The position numbers were made by a program, and so were the translations under genes. A stretch of 64,000 nucleotides of DNA from Lactobacillus sp. CBA3605 (GTDB taxonomy: Bacteria > Bacillota > Bacilli > Lactobacillales > Lactobacillaceae). This document shows, one piece after another, positions 51,215 to 60,366 of this stretch. The notes below the pieces were generated by a model. It made no database searches, was not told the origin of the DNA, and saw only the letters and a program-made list of their open reading frames with translations. Positions within the stretch are counted from its first letter, which is position 1. Each line of letters starts with the position of its first letter. The DNA lies in NCBI RefSeq assembly GCF_002970915.1, contig NZ_CP027190.1, positions 1,798,001 through 1,862,000 on the forward strand. The letters are read 5' to 3'.

Positions 51215-52129
51215 ATGGCTGATCAAATTAAATTAAGCAAAAGTGATCGTATTCATGTTTGGTGGCGTTCGACGTTCCTCCAAGGTTCTTGGAACTATGA
51301 ACGGATGCAAAACGGTGGTTGGGCTTATTCATTAATCCCAGCTTTGAAAAAATTATATACGACTAAAGAAGACCGTGCCGCTGCTTTGAAGCGTCATATG
51401 GAATTCTTTAATACTCATCCTTACGTGGCTTCACCAATTATTGGTGTTACCATGGCACTTGAAGAAGAACGTTCTAATGGGGCTCCCATTGATGACGTTA
51501 CGATTCAAGGGGTTAAAGTTGGGATGATGGGACCATTGGCCGGTGTTGGTGACCCAGTTTTCTGGTTCACAGCTAAGCCAATCATTGGTGCCTTAGCTGC
51601 CTCACTAGCAATTGGTGGTAGCGTGATGGGTCCTATCTTGTACTTCGTTGTTTGGAATATTATTCGGATGGCTTTCATGTGGTATACACAAGAACTTGGT
51701 TACAAAGCCGGTTCTGCGATTACCGATGATTTATCTGGTGGTATTTTACAAGATATTACTAAGGGTGCTTCAATCTTAGGGATGTTCATCTTGCCAGCCT
51801 TAATTGAACGGTGGGTCACAGTTGACTTCAGTCCAGTTAAAGTTTCAACAATCAAACAAGCTAGTGGTGCTTACATCGACTGGAACAAATTGCCAGCTGG
51901 TGCCAAGGGTGTCAAAGAAGCCTTGACTCAACAAGCTTCTGGGATGTCATTGGACAAGTACAAGGTTACGACCTTGCAAGATAACTTGAATCAATTGATT
52001 CCAGGTTTAGCTGCGCTTTTGATTACCTTCCTCTGCATGTGGTTATTGAAGAAGAAAGTTTCTCCAATCATTATCATCTTCGGCCTATTCGCCTTCGGTG
52101 TTATCATGCATGTTCTTGGTGTAATGTAA
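51215..52129 (+). CDS. manN: PTS mannose-family IID component
   Basis: 304 residues. Amphipathic N-terminal region (TFLQGSWNYERMQNGGWAYSLIPAL), KRHMEFFNTHPYVASPIIGVTMALEEE, GLMGPLAGVGDPVFW-type core, and a C-terminal membrane segment. Partner of IIC; 18 bases after manM with GGAGGAAA. A terminator follows at 52170. Confidence 0.95.
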   Translation: MADQIKLSKSDRIHVWWRSTFLQGSWNYERMQNGGWAYSLIPALKKLYTTKEDRAAALKRHMEFFNTHPYVASPIIGVTMALEEERSNGAPIDDVTIQGVKVGMMGPLAGVGDPVFWFTAKPIIGALAASLAIGGSVMGPILYFVVWNIIRMAFMWYTQELGYKAGSAITDDLSGGILQDITKGASILGMFILPALIERWVTVDFSPVKVSTIKQASGAYIDWNKLPAGAKGVKEALTQQASGMSLDKYKVTTLQDNLNQLIPGLAALLITFLCMWLLKKKVSPIIIIFGLFAFGVIMHVLGVM

Positions 52130-52169
52130 AGATGAATTGAGACAATTTAAATCATTGATTTAGATTGTT

Positions 52170-52200
52170 GGGATGGACTCTTGCGAGTTCATCCCTTTTT
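52170..52200 (+). terminator. mannose PTS operon terminator
   Basis: GGGATGGACTC/GAGTTCATCCC stem, TTGC loop, five T. Confidence 0.92.
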
Positions 52201-52277
52201 ATTAACCGGCACTTTGCGAAAAAAGCGCCAACGCCGTATAATCGGTGTAATCAAGAGAAAGAAATGGAGACACTCAA

Positions 52278-52661
52278 ATGGTTCAATCGCTTAATACAAA
52301 GGTTGATATGGTTGTTGACGGTAATTCGCATTTAGGCTTGACCGATTATGGCAAAATTATGATTGGTGACCATGGCTTTGAATTTTATGATAATCGTAAT
52401 GCTAAAAATTATATTCAGATTCCTTGGGATGAGGTCGATCGGGTGATTGTATCGGTCATGTTTAAAGGGCGCTGGATTCCACGCTATGGCTTTCGAACCA
52501 AGAAGAACGGGACTTATACGTTTTCTTCGAAAACACCGCGAAAGGTCTTACGAGCGGTTCGTAAACATGTTGAACCGGATCATATTGTGCGGTCATTATC
52601 ATTTTTCGATGTTATGAAACGGGTCATTACTGGTAGAAATCGTAATAAGTATTTGAAGTAA
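52278..52661 (+). CDS. manO: DUF956 protein ManO
   Basis: 127 residues, basic, DUF956: HLGLTDYGKIMIGDHGFEFYD, YIQIPWDEVDRV. This family is found almost only next to mannose PTS genes (ManO); its role is not established but a PTS accessory function is assumed. It has its own promoter (TATAAT at 52237-52242) and terminator, and so is uncoupled from the sigma-54 transcript. Confidence 0.88.
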   Translation: MVQSLNTKVDMVVDGNSHLGLTDYGKIMIGDHGFEFYDNRNAKNYIQIPWDEVDRVIVSVMFKGRWIPRYGFRTKKNGTYTFSSKTPRKVLRAVRKHVEPDHIVRSLSFFDVMKRVITGRNRNKYLK

Positions 52662-52691
52662 GCGAACTACCAGTAATTAGGTGGTGCTAGT

Positions 52692-52726
52692 AAAGACGTT
52701 TGGGAAGAATCCCAAGCGTCTTTTTT
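52692..52726 (+). terminator. manO terminator
   Basis: AGACGTTTGGG/CCCAAGCGTCT with AAGAAT loop and T-run. Confidence 0.92.
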
Positions 52727-52767
52727 GGTGGCTAAGGCGACGAGTGGCTTGCTACGGAAATATAAAT

Positions 52768-52823
52768 AGTGTGTTGATACACTGTGTGTTAAGATAAGGA
52801 CTAACTGAGTGTGTCAATACACT
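52768..52823 (+). promoter_or_regulatory. twin 16-bp palindromes before levR
   Basis: AGTGTGTTGATACACT (52768-52783) and AGTGTGTCAATACACT (52808-52823) share the palindromic form AGTGTRTYRAYACACT and start 40 bp apart, about four helical turns. The TTGATACAC core also occurs in the mannose operon UAS and at 55696-55708. Autoregulation by LevR, or control by another dimeric regulator, is inferred. Confidence 0.7.
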
Positions 52824-52864
52824 TGAAATTGTAACGGGTATTCAATAAAGAAGGAGTGGCCCAG

Positions 52865-55708
52865 TTGACCAGAAAAACACGAATTTATGAGTATGTTTGT
52901 GAGTATGGGGATACTGATGGCATGACGACCGAAATGGTGGCTAATGCGTTGGCACTAGCACGGTCGAATGTCAGCAAAGAATTGAATACGTTAGTACGTG
53001 AAGGCGACCTTTATAAGTTGTCCGGGCGGCCCGTACGCTATGCATTAAGTGCGGCGACTGCGGGTCCAACTGCGACTACGCCAGCACCGCCAGTTGGGAC
53101 GACGGCGACAGCGACGCAAGTGCGACCGCCAGCAGCACCGAAGACCAAGGTTGTTCGACCAGCTGATGTTTTTGCGAGGATGATTGGCGCCCATGCCAGC
53201 TTAGAAAATCAAGTTGAACAGGCTAAAGCGGCCATATTATATCCACCGCGGGGGTTGAACACGCTGGTGATTGGGCCAACGGGGTCCGGAAAAACGTATT
53301 TTGCCAATGTGATGTATCAATTTGCAGAAACCCAACACGTTTTGACGAATCCACAAGGGCTGATTACGTTTAACTGTGCCGATTATGCGCATAATCCAGA
53401 ATTATTAATGTCACATTTATTTGGCTATGTGAAAGGGGCTTTTACAGGGGCCAATGAAGACAAGGATGGGCTAATTCAAGAAGCAGATGGGGGCATGCTC
53501 TTCTTAGACGAAGTCCATCGGTTACCACCAGAAGGTCAAGAAATGATCTTTTACTTTATGGATCATGGCACGTATTCACGCTTGGGGGAAACGGCAAAGG
53601 ATCATCATGCAAACGTGCGCCTTGTTTGTGCGACGACGGAAGATCCTGAGAGTGCGCTACTGCAGACTTTTGTGCGACGGATTCCAATTACGATTCAGTT
53701 GCCAGCCTTCAATCATCGTTCAGCGTCTGAACGGCTGGATTTATTGAAAGCCTTACTATCACTAGAAGCTAACCGAATTAATAAACAGATTCGGTTAACG
53801 GAGGATGTGGTGCAGGCATTACTAGGATCGGTTACTTTTGGTAATGTCGGTCAATTGAAATCTAACATTCAGTTAGTGTGTGCGCAGGGGTTTGTCAACA
53901 GTATTGAAAACGATACTGAAATTGAAATTACAATGGATGACCTCCCACAAAATATTCGGAACGGGTTAATGACAGTTGCCTCTAATCGGCATGAACTTGG
54001 CGCAATTTCAGAATTACTTGATCCCTATTTGATTGTTAAGCCAAACGATGGCCCGATGCCAATTCGCAATAAGAATGATAATTATGAGCTACCTTATAAT
54101 CTCTATGAAATCATTGGCGATAAAGCCTCACTACTACGGCGTGAAGGTCTTGACAAGGCGCATATTAACCGCTTTATTACGACTGATATTAATTTACATT
54201 TAAAATCATTTTATAAACAAACCCAGATGAATATTGCACCTGAAAATAAGTTGGCAGAAATTGTTGATCAAGATGTGATTGATTTTACCAAAATGGCGCA
54301 AACAACAATTCAAGAAATGTTAGGTTATAATTTTAAAGATAATTTCATTTATGCAGTGAGTCTACACATTAGCTCATTCATCAAGCGAATTCAAGCTGGT
54401 AAGCCGATGCGACAGATGAGTCAAGAAATGTTGGCGATGGTCAAAGAATATCCGGCCGAAATCAAAGCAGCGCAAGTGCTAAAACAAAGTTTAGATGATC
54501 ATTATCACTTGCCGATTCCTCAATCAGAAGTGTATTACTTAGCGATTTTACTTATCTCGCTAAAATCAATGCAACTAAATGGTAAAGTCGGGGTTTTAGT
54601 GGCTGCGCATGGGATGAGTACGGCATCTTCAATGGCGCAAGTTGTTGGGCAATTGCTGGATGATTATGATGTCGGCGCTTTTGATATGCCGCTAGACATG
54701 GATCCGAGTGTGGCGTATGAACACGTTAAGACACAAGTGCAGGAACTGGATGCCGGTAATGGCGTCCTGATGTTGGTTGATATGGGTTCACTCGCAACTT
54801 TTGGGAAGCGAATCCAAGCAGATACTGATATTGAAATTCGGACGATTGACATGGTCACGACGCCGGTTGTTTTAGAAGCCGTTCGTAAGGCGAGTTTGAT
54901 TGATAGTAATTTAGAGACGATTTATCATGAATTGGTTGGCTTTAAAGGGTATTCACGAATTTCACGGAACTTACCAACGACATCGGTCGCACCAACCGTT
55001 GACACGCCAGTTATCACAAGTGATCAACGCGCCATCATTGCGATTTGTGCGACGGGGGTGGGCACTGCTGAACGGATTAAGACCATTTTAGATAGTTTAT
55101 TGGCCCAAAATTTTGTTGAGGGCATTACGGTATTTCCCATTTCAGTGGTCAATATGCAAGCACGGCTAGCTCAAATTAGTCAGACGTATCAAATTATTGC
55201 GGCGACTGGGATTGCCAAGCCAGACTTAGATGTGCCGTTTATTTCGTTGGAAGAATTATTACAAGGTGGGGGCGAGAAGTTTATCGACCAGTTAACGACT
55301 GGCCTCGATGCGCCGCAAGCGAAGTTGACCGATGCGCGTGCCTTAACACCAGCGCTATGTGAACGGTATCTGGGGGATTACTTTACTTTTTTGAACCCGA
55401 ATAAGTTAACGCCTATTTTGTGGGCCTACAGTGAGCTGATTAATCAAAACCTAGTGGTACCAATGACCAATGCTTTTCGAATCGATTTGATTATGCATTT
55501 AGCTGGCGCGCTAGAACGAACGGCCATCAAAGATCAAATCACGGCACCGGCAGAAGAGTTACCAAGTATTACTGCTTCAAAATGGTATCCAATTGTGCAA
55601 CAAGCGGACCAACAGTTAACGGATCAACTCCAATTAACTTTTTCAGCCGCGGAAAATTATTATATTGTGCAACTTTTAGAAAATCATCAAGCCGAGTTGA
55701 TACACTAA
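52865..55708 (+). CDS. levR: sigma-54-dependent PTS regulator LevR/ManR
   Basis: 947 residues: N-terminal winged helix (~1-65, TTEMVANALALARSNVSKELNTL), an Ala/Pro/Thr-rich linker, AAA+ sigma-54 domain (~100-360) with Walker A GPTGSGKT (~136), GAFTGA (~193) and Walker B GMLFLDEVHR; then PRD1 (~470-570), EIIA-Man-like domain (VAAHGMSTASSMAQ, ~580), EIIB-like domain (ICATGVGTAERI, ~725) and PRD2 (~845-947). It activates man/lev operons according to phosphorylation by PTS proteins. Start TTG 52865, 8 bases after AAGGAG; a GTG at 52856 overlaps that ribosome site. Confidence 0.95.
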   Translation: MTRKTRIYEYVCEYGDTDGMTTEMVANALALARSNVSKELNTLVREGDLYKLSGRPVRYALSAATAGPTATTPAPPVGTTATATQVRPPAAPKTKVVRPADVFARMIGAHASLENQVEQAKAAILYPPRGLNTLVIGPTGSGKTYFANVMYQFAETQHVLTNPQGLITFNCADYAHNPELLMSHLFGYVKGAFTGANEDKDGLIQEADGGMLFLDEVHRLPPEGQEMIFYFMDHGTYSRLGETAKDHHANVRLVCATTEDPESALLQTFVRRIPITIQLPAFNHRSASERLDLLKALLSLEANRINKQIRLTEDVVQALLGSVTFGNVGQLKSNIQLVCAQGFVNSIENDTEIEITMDDLPQNIRNGLMTVASNRHELGAISELLDPYLIVKPNDGPMPIRNKNDNYELPYNLYEIIGDKASLLRREGLDKAHINRFITTDINLHLKSFYKQTQMNIAPENKLAEIVDQDVIDFTKMAQTTIQEMLGYNFKDNFIYAVSLHISSFIKRIQAGKPMRQMSQEMLAMVKEYPAEIKAAQVLKQSLDDHYHLPIPQSEVYYLAILLISLKSMQLNGKVGVLVAAHGMSTASSMAQVVGQLLDDYDVGAFDMPLDMDPSVAYEHVKTQVQELDAGNGVLMLVDMGSLATFGKRIQADTDIEIRTIDMVTTPVVLEAVRKASLIDSNLETIYHELVGFKGYSRISRNLPTTSVAPTVDTPVITSDQRAIIAICATGVGTAERIKTILDSLLAQNFVEGITVFPISVVNMQARLAQISQTYQIIAATGIAKPDLDVPFISLEELLQGGGEKFIDQLTTGLDAPQAKLTDARALTPALCERYLGDYFTFLNPNKLTPILWAYSELINQNLVVPMTNAFRIDLIMHLAGALERTAIKDQITAPAEELPSITASKWYPIVQQADQQLTDQLQLTFSAAENYYIVQLLENHQAELIH

Positions 55709-55709
55709 G

Positions 55710-55725
55710 TGGCATGTTTTTTGCA
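55710..55725 (+). promoter_or_regulatory. second sigma-54 promoter, before the orphan PTS IIA gene
   Basis: TGGCAT (55710-55715), 5 bp, TTGCA (55721-55725), one mismatch from consensus. It begins two bases after the levR stop. GTTGATACACT (55696-55706), the LevR-site core, lies directly upstream inside levR. Confidence 0.82.
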
Positions 55726-55767
55726 TGTATCTTAATAAGAGAAGTTAATCAAAAGGAGGCTGTTTAG

Positions 55768-56187
55768 ATGCTAGCATTTGTTGTTGTCAGTCACGGTGAA
55801 TTTGCTGAAGGGGTCGTAAAATCATCTTATATGATTTTCGGCCAACAAGAAAAAGTTCAAACCGTCACTTTTCAGTTGGATGAAGGTCCAGAAGACTTAG
55901 CAAAAAAATTAGATGCGGCCATTGCCACGTTTGATGCTACGGATCAAGTGTTGTTCTTGGTTGATTTGTGGGGCGGGTCGCCTTTCAATGCGGCGAGTCA
56001 AATTGTGGCTGAACATACTGACCGTATGGGACTCGTGACTGGGTTGAATTTGCCAATGTTAATTGAAGGTTACACGGTACGGGATAAACCATTGGATGCG
56101 GTCATTGCTCATTTAGAAGAGACTGGCAAGATAGGCATTAAACATTTAACCTTGCTCCAAGATGACGGCGAAGCTGAGCAGTCATGA
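55768..56187 (+). CDS. PTS mannose-family IIA component (single domain)
   Basis: 139 residues, similar to the IIA half of manL (VVSHGEFAEGVVKSSYMIFGQQEKVQ; VDLWGGSPFN). Active His9. No membrane subunit follows, only IIB, so it probably feeds phosphate to another transporter or to LevR. AAGGAGG 9 bases before the ATG; overlaps IIB by 4 bases. Confidence 0.92.
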   Translation: MLAFVVVSHGEFAEGVVKSSYMIFGQQEKVQTVTFQLDEGPEDLAKKLDAAIATFDATDQVLFLVDLWGGSPFNAASQIVAEHTDRMGLVTGLNLPMLIEGYTVRDKPLDAVIAHLEETGKIGIKHLTLLQDDGEAEQS

Positions 56188-56705
56188 CCATGGATATTCG
56201 GCTAGCTCGAATTGATAGTCGGTTGTTGCATGGACAAGTGGCAACCGTTTGGACTAAAAGTGTTGCGCCTAATCGAATCTTAGTTGTTTCAGATGCGGTG
56301 GCGCAAGATAATTTGCGTAAAATGCTAATTGTGCAGGCCGCACCACCGGGTGTTAAGGCCAATGTGATTACGGTCGATAAGATGATTGAGATTTATCAAA
56401 ATACCTTATTCGACACGGTCAAACCTTTAATCTTAACGGATACGCCACAAAATATGGCGCGTTTAGTTGCCGGTGGCTTGGATGTGAGTCACGTGGGCGT
56501 AGATATTGGCAGTCTAGCCTATTCAGCTGGCATGGTAATGGTGACTAATGCAATTGCGGTTGGACATGCCGAAGCGGCAGCCCTATACCAATTAAAGGCG
56601 GCCGGAGTCGCAATTTTTGCCCAGAAAGTGCCCACGGATAAAAAAGTTGATTTGATGCCATTATTGGCAAAAAATGGCTTTGAAACTAATCCAGACCCGC
56701 AATAA
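56184..56705 (+). CDS. PTS mannose-family IIB component (single domain)
   Basis: 173 residues, IIB fold with the active His in [15 protein letters not shown] (~17). Overlaps the IIA stop by ATGA; an alternative ATG lies two codons on. No IIC/IID follows. Together with IIA and LevR it looks like a sensing or phosphate-relay module. Confidence 0.92.
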   Translation: MTMDIRLARIDSRLLHGQVATVWTKSVAPNRILVVSDAVAQDNLRKMLIVQAAPPGVKANVITVDKMIEIYQNTLFDTVKPLILTDTPQNMARLVAGGLDVSHVGVDIGSLAYSAGMVMVTNAIAVGHAEAAALYQLKAAGVAIFAQKVPTDKKVDLMPLLAKNGFETNPDPQ

Positions 56706-56713
56706 GGTCTAGT

Positions 56714-56742
56714 GAGTTTGGGAAATCCCAAGCTCCTTTTTT
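56714..56742 (+). terminator. orphan IIA/IIB terminator
   Basis: GAGTTTGGG/CCCAAGCTC stem with AAAT loop, six T. Resembles the manO terminator. Confidence 0.9.
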
Positions 56743-56808
56743 GACCGGCAGTGTGGTTAAAATTGATGATAGTTGTCTTAGGATTTGACTAAAATTAAAG
56801 CACAACCT

Positions 56809-56836
56809 TTGACCGCGGGCCTTTTATTGATAAAAT
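56809..56836 (+). promoter_or_regulatory. fabH-acc operon promoter
   Basis: TTGACC (56809-56814), 16 bp, TAAAAT (56831-56836), 42 bases before fabH. Confidence 0.55.
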
Positions 56837-56878
56837 TATAGCCAGAAGCTTTAGTCGAAATAAGTTGGGGGTCAGTAG

Positions 56879-57850
56879 ATGACAATATATACGAAAATCA
56901 CCGCAGCGGGACAGTATGTCCCTAAACGCGTGGTTGATAATGATGAATTAGCGCAAATTATGGCTACTAATGACGATTGGATTCAAGCGCATACCGGGAT
57001 TCAAACGCGACATTTTGCGATGGATGATGAAAACACATCAACGTTAGCAACACAAGTAGCCCAACAATTGCTTGATCAACAACATTTGGCTGCCAGTGCG
57101 ATTGATTTGATTATCGTCACGACAATTACACCGGATGCATTGACCCCGGCAACGGCTTGTTTGGTGCAGGCTAACATTGGTGCAGATCACGCATTTGCGT
57201 TTGATATGAGTGCTGCCTGTGCTGGTTTTACCTTTGGTGTAGCGACGGCGGATAAATTCATTCGTAGTGGGCAATATCAAAATGTGATGGTTATCAGTGC
57301 TGAAGTTAATTCGAAGATGATGGATTTTAAGGATCGGACTGCGGCGGTATTCTTTGGTGATGGCGCTGGTGGGGTACTCCTACAAGCGACCACTGATCCG
57401 GCTGAAAATAGTATCTTGGCGGAAAAACTGCAAACTCAAGGCAATGCCACTGTGATTCATTCTGGGCGGGTTAAACCAATCACAACCATCGCTGCTAGTA
57501 ATTATCCCCAAATGGATGCGTTCTATCAAGCCGGACGGGAGGTCTTTCAATTTGCGACCACCGTTGTCCCGCAACAAATGGAGGCTTTACTAGCGACGGC
57601 GCACGTGGCACCGACTGACCTACAGTATGTGATTTGTCATCAAGCTAATTTACGGATTATCGAACAAATCGCCACTAAGTTGGCATTGCCAATGGCGCAA
57701 TTTCCACATAATGTTGAAAAATTTGGCAATACGTCTTCCGCGGGGGTTGCAATGGCTTTAGCAGATGTCTATGACACAATGACTGGCCCCGTCTTATTGA
57801 CTGCTTTTGGAGGCGGTCTTGCGTACGGTTCAATTTTAATCAAAAAATAG
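56879..57850 (+). CDS. fabH: beta-ketoacyl-ACP synthase III
   Basis: 323 residues, thiolase fold. Catalytic Cys in MSAACAGFTFG (~112), His in VICHQANLRI (~250), Asn in FGNTSSAGV (~280). It starts fatty acid synthesis by joining acetyl-CoA to malonyl-ACP. GGGGGTC precedes the ATG. It begins an operon with accBCDA but without fabD, fabG, fabF, fabZ or fabI. Confidence 0.94.
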   Translation: MTIYTKITAAGQYVPKRVVDNDELAQIMATNDDWIQAHTGIQTRHFAMDDENTSTLATQVAQQLLDQQHLAASAIDLIIVTTITPDALTPATACLVQANIGADHAFAFDMSAACAGFTFGVATADKFIRSGQYQNVMVISAEVNSKMMDFKDRTAAVFFGDGAGGVLLQATTDPAENSILAEKLQTQGNATVIHSGRVKPITTIAASNYPQMDAFYQAGREVFQFATTVVPQQMEALLATAHVAPTDLQYVICHQANLRIIEQIATKLALPMAQFPHNVEKFGNTSSAGVAMALADVYDTMTGPVLLTAFGGGLAYGSILIKK

Positions 57851-57863
57851 GAGGATGACCCAC

Positions 57864-58247
57864 ATGGCATTAAAAGATTTAGACCGACTAGTCGAAAAAT
57901 ATGCGCAACAGGGCTATCAGCATATCCGAGTTAAGGCGGGGGATTTAGAGATTGAAGTCACTAAGCCGGTTCCCGCGGCAGTTGCCGCCAAGTTACCAGT
58001 CACAGCCCCAACCAATGTGGCCACAACGACGATTACCAGTCCGATGGTCGGGGTGGTTCATTTAGCAGCGGACTTGGCAGTGGGTCAAACGATTACAGCG
58101 GGTCAAGAACTAGGCCAAATTGAAAGTATGAAGCTCTTTAATCCGTTAAAGAGTGCCACGGCTGGAACTTTAATGGCCATCTTGATTGCTGATGAAGCCC
58201 CGGTGGAATTTGAACAACCTTTATTTAAGATGCGAAAGGATCGGTAA
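57864..58247 (+). CDS. accB: biotin carboxyl carrier protein of acetyl-CoA carboxylase
   Basis: 127 residues. Ala/Pro/Thr-rich linker (~45-60), biotinyl domain with the lysine in IESMKLFN (~95), instead of the common EAMKM. ATG 57864 is 9 bases after GGAGG; an ATG at 57855 touches the ribosome site. Confidence 0.93.
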   Translation: MALKDLDRLVEKYAQQGYQHIRVKAGDLEIEVTKPVPAAVAAKLPVTAPTNVATTTITSPMVGVVHLAADLAVGQTITAGQELGQIESMKLFNPLKSATAGTLMAILIADEAPVEFEQPLFKMRKDR

Positions 58248-58249
58248 AT

Positions 58250-59563
58250 ATGTTTCGCAAGCTGCTAATTGCTAATCGCGGTGAAATCGCCGTGCGGCTT
58301 ATCAAGGCCTGTCGACAACTTAATATTCAGACCGTGGCGGTGTGCTCAACAGTGGACCGTCAGGCTTGGTATACTCAATTAGCGGATGAAGTCGTCTGTA
58401 TTGGACCAGCGGCGGCCACCGGCTCGTATTTGAACGCGGAAGCTATCTTGATGGCAGCCATTAATACGCATGCCGATGCGATTCATCCAGGGTATGGGTT
58501 TTTAGCAGAAAACGCTGATTTTGCCGCAATGTGTCAAGAGTGTGGGATTACTTGGGTTGGTCCGAGTGCCGATCAGATTCGCTTAATGGGCGATAAGTCA
58601 TTAGCGAAAACGTATGCCCGAAAGCAACAGGTCCCAGTTTTAGCGGGTCAGTCCATTCAAGGATTAACTTGGCCTAAAATTAAGCAGGCAGCGTTAAAGA
58701 TTGGGTTCCCACTAGTCTTAAAAGCCAGCCATGGTGGTGGTGGCAAAGGCATTCGGGTGCTCCAAACGATGACTGAATTACATCAACAACTGCGAGCAGC
58801 ACGCCAGGAAGCGGCTGCCGCCTTCTTGAATGATGCGATGTATTTAGAGCATTATCTGCCAACCGCACGGCACATTGAGGTGCAAGTGTTAGGGACTGGT
58901 GACCAGCTCTTGGTTTTAGGTGATCGGGATTGTAGTTTACAGTTACATAAACAAAAAGTATTAGAAGAAAGTCCGGCTAGTTGCTTAACCGCAGTTCAAC
59001 GACAAACGTTATATCAGTTATCGCGCCAACTATTAGCGCAATCACATTATCAAAGCTTGGGGACCATCGAATATTTATTTGCGGCAGGACAATTTTATTT
59101 CATGGAAATGAATACCCGGTTACAAGTTGAACACGGCGTGACTGAATTAACGACGGGCATTGATATTGTCCAAGCACAACTCAAACAAGCTGCTGGGGCG
59201 TCATTACACTTACCAGTGATAGTCACGCAAAAGGTTGCGATTGAGGCCCGTTTAACGGCAATCTTGCCAGTGGAACAGACGCTCATTTCACAGTTCGAGT
59301 GGCCCACCTATGCTCGGGTTGATACGGGGTATCGCGCGGGTGATCGCCTGGTTACTATGTATGACGGTTTGATTGCCAAGTTAATGGTGACGGGGCCAAC
59401 GCGGGCTGCCGCAGTGGCGCGCTTACAAATCGCATTGTCAGCAGTTCGATTAGTCGGTCCAGCAACCAATCTGGCCTTTTTACAACAAACGGTGGCCCGA
59501 CCAGCTTATCAACAAGATCAGTTTTCAATTCATAGTCTAGCGCAATGGGAGGCCGAACAATGA
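58250..59563 (+). CDS. accC: biotin carboxylase subunit of acetyl-CoA carboxylase
   Basis: 437 residues, ATP-grasp: LLIANRGEIAVR, IHPGYGFLAENADFA, KASHGGGGKGIRV (glycine loop), EMNTRLQVEHGVTE. It carboxylates biotin on AccB. Two bases after accB; overlaps accD by ATGA. Confidence 0.95.
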   Translation: MFRKLLIANRGEIAVRLIKACRQLNIQTVAVCSTVDRQAWYTQLADEVVCIGPAAATGSYLNAEAILMAAINTHADAIHPGYGFLAENADFAAMCQECGITWVGPSADQIRLMGDKSLAKTYARKQQVPVLAGQSIQGLTWPKIKQAALKIGFPLVLKASHGGGGKGIRVLQTMTELHQQLRAARQEAAAAFLNDAMYLEHYLPTARHIEVQVLGTGDQLLVLGDRDCSLQLHKQKVLEESPASCLTAVQRQTLYQLSRQLLAQSHYQSLGTIEYLFAAGQFYFMEMNTRLQVEHGVTELTTGIDIVQAQLKQAAGASLHLPVIVTQKVAIEARLTAILPVEQTLISQFEWPTYARVDTGYRAGDRLVTMYDGLIAKLMVTGPTRAAAVARLQIALSAVRLVGPATNLAFLQQTVARPAYQQDQFSIHSLAQWEAEQ

Positions 59564-60366
59564 GCCATTATCCAAAAAAAGGGATTTGGACTGCTTGTCC
59601 GGCTTGTGGCCGGCATGTGCATGCCAGTCAATGGGGCCACTGGCAACAGTGCCCTTATTGTCAATATTGGCAGCGATTATCAGCAGCTGAACGGATTGAC
59701 CAGTTGGTAGATCCCGGGAGTTTTGAACCGTTAGCGATGCCGGAACAAGCGCATAATCAGTTGGCGTTTCCTAATTATGATCAAAAATTGGCACATGCTC
59801 GGCAAATGACTGACATGACTGAAGCAGTGATTACTGGCACCGCAACTTTTAACCACTGGCCCAGTTTGTTAGCAGTGATGGACAGTCACTTTATGATGGG
59901 AACGTTAAATACAGTCGTGACGCAACGGTTAATCACAGTGCTACAAGTTGCACGCAAACGGCAACTGCCGGTGATTATTGTGACGGCTTCCGGTGGGGCT
60001 CGGATGCAAGAAGGTTTATACGCATTAGTTGGGATGAATCTGATTTTAGCAGAGCTTGCGCGGTTGGCGCATGCAGCGCTACCGCTGATTACGGTGTTGA
60101 CTGATCCGACGATGGGTGGCGTTTCGGCGAGCTTTGGTTTTAAAGGCGACGTGGTATTAGCGGAAGCTGGGGCAAAGATTGGTTTTGCCGGTGCTCGGGT
60201 CATTCAACAGACGATGCCGGTCACGTTACCGCCTGATTTTCAGTCTGCAGCGAGCTTAGAGGCACACGGAATGTTAGATGCAGTGGTGCCACGGCCCGCC
60301 TTACGGGCAAAATTAATCGATGTTTTAGCCAGTTATGCGTTCCAAGGAGGCAATCAACATGGATGA
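59560..60366 (+). CDS. accD: carboxyltransferase beta subunit of acetyl-CoA carboxylase
   Basis: 268 residues. Zinc ribbon CPAC...CPYC (~14-36) and crotonase-type core (ASGGARMQEGLYALVGM, LTDPTMGGVSASFGFKGD). ATG 59560 overlaps the accC stop; GGGAGG 7 bases upstream. Overlaps accA by 8 bases. Confidence 0.95.
   Translation: MSHYPKKGIWTACPACGRHVHASQWGHWQQCPYCQYWQRLSAAERIDQLVDPGSFEPLAMPEQAHNQLAFPNYDQKLAHARQMTDMTEAVITGTATFNHWPSLLAVMDSHFMMGTLNTVVTQRLITVLQVARKRQLPVIIVTASGGARMQEGLYALVGMNLILAELARLAHAALPLITVLTDPTMGGVSASFGFKGDVVLAEAGAKIGFAGARVIQQTMPVTLPPDFQSAASLEAHGMLDAVVPRPALRAKLIDVLASYAFQGGNQHG

Noticed and set aside
56790..56808. Possible FabT site before fabH (TTTGACTAAAATTAAA)
   Set aside because: The second half does not complete the TTTGA-N-TCAAA palindrome.
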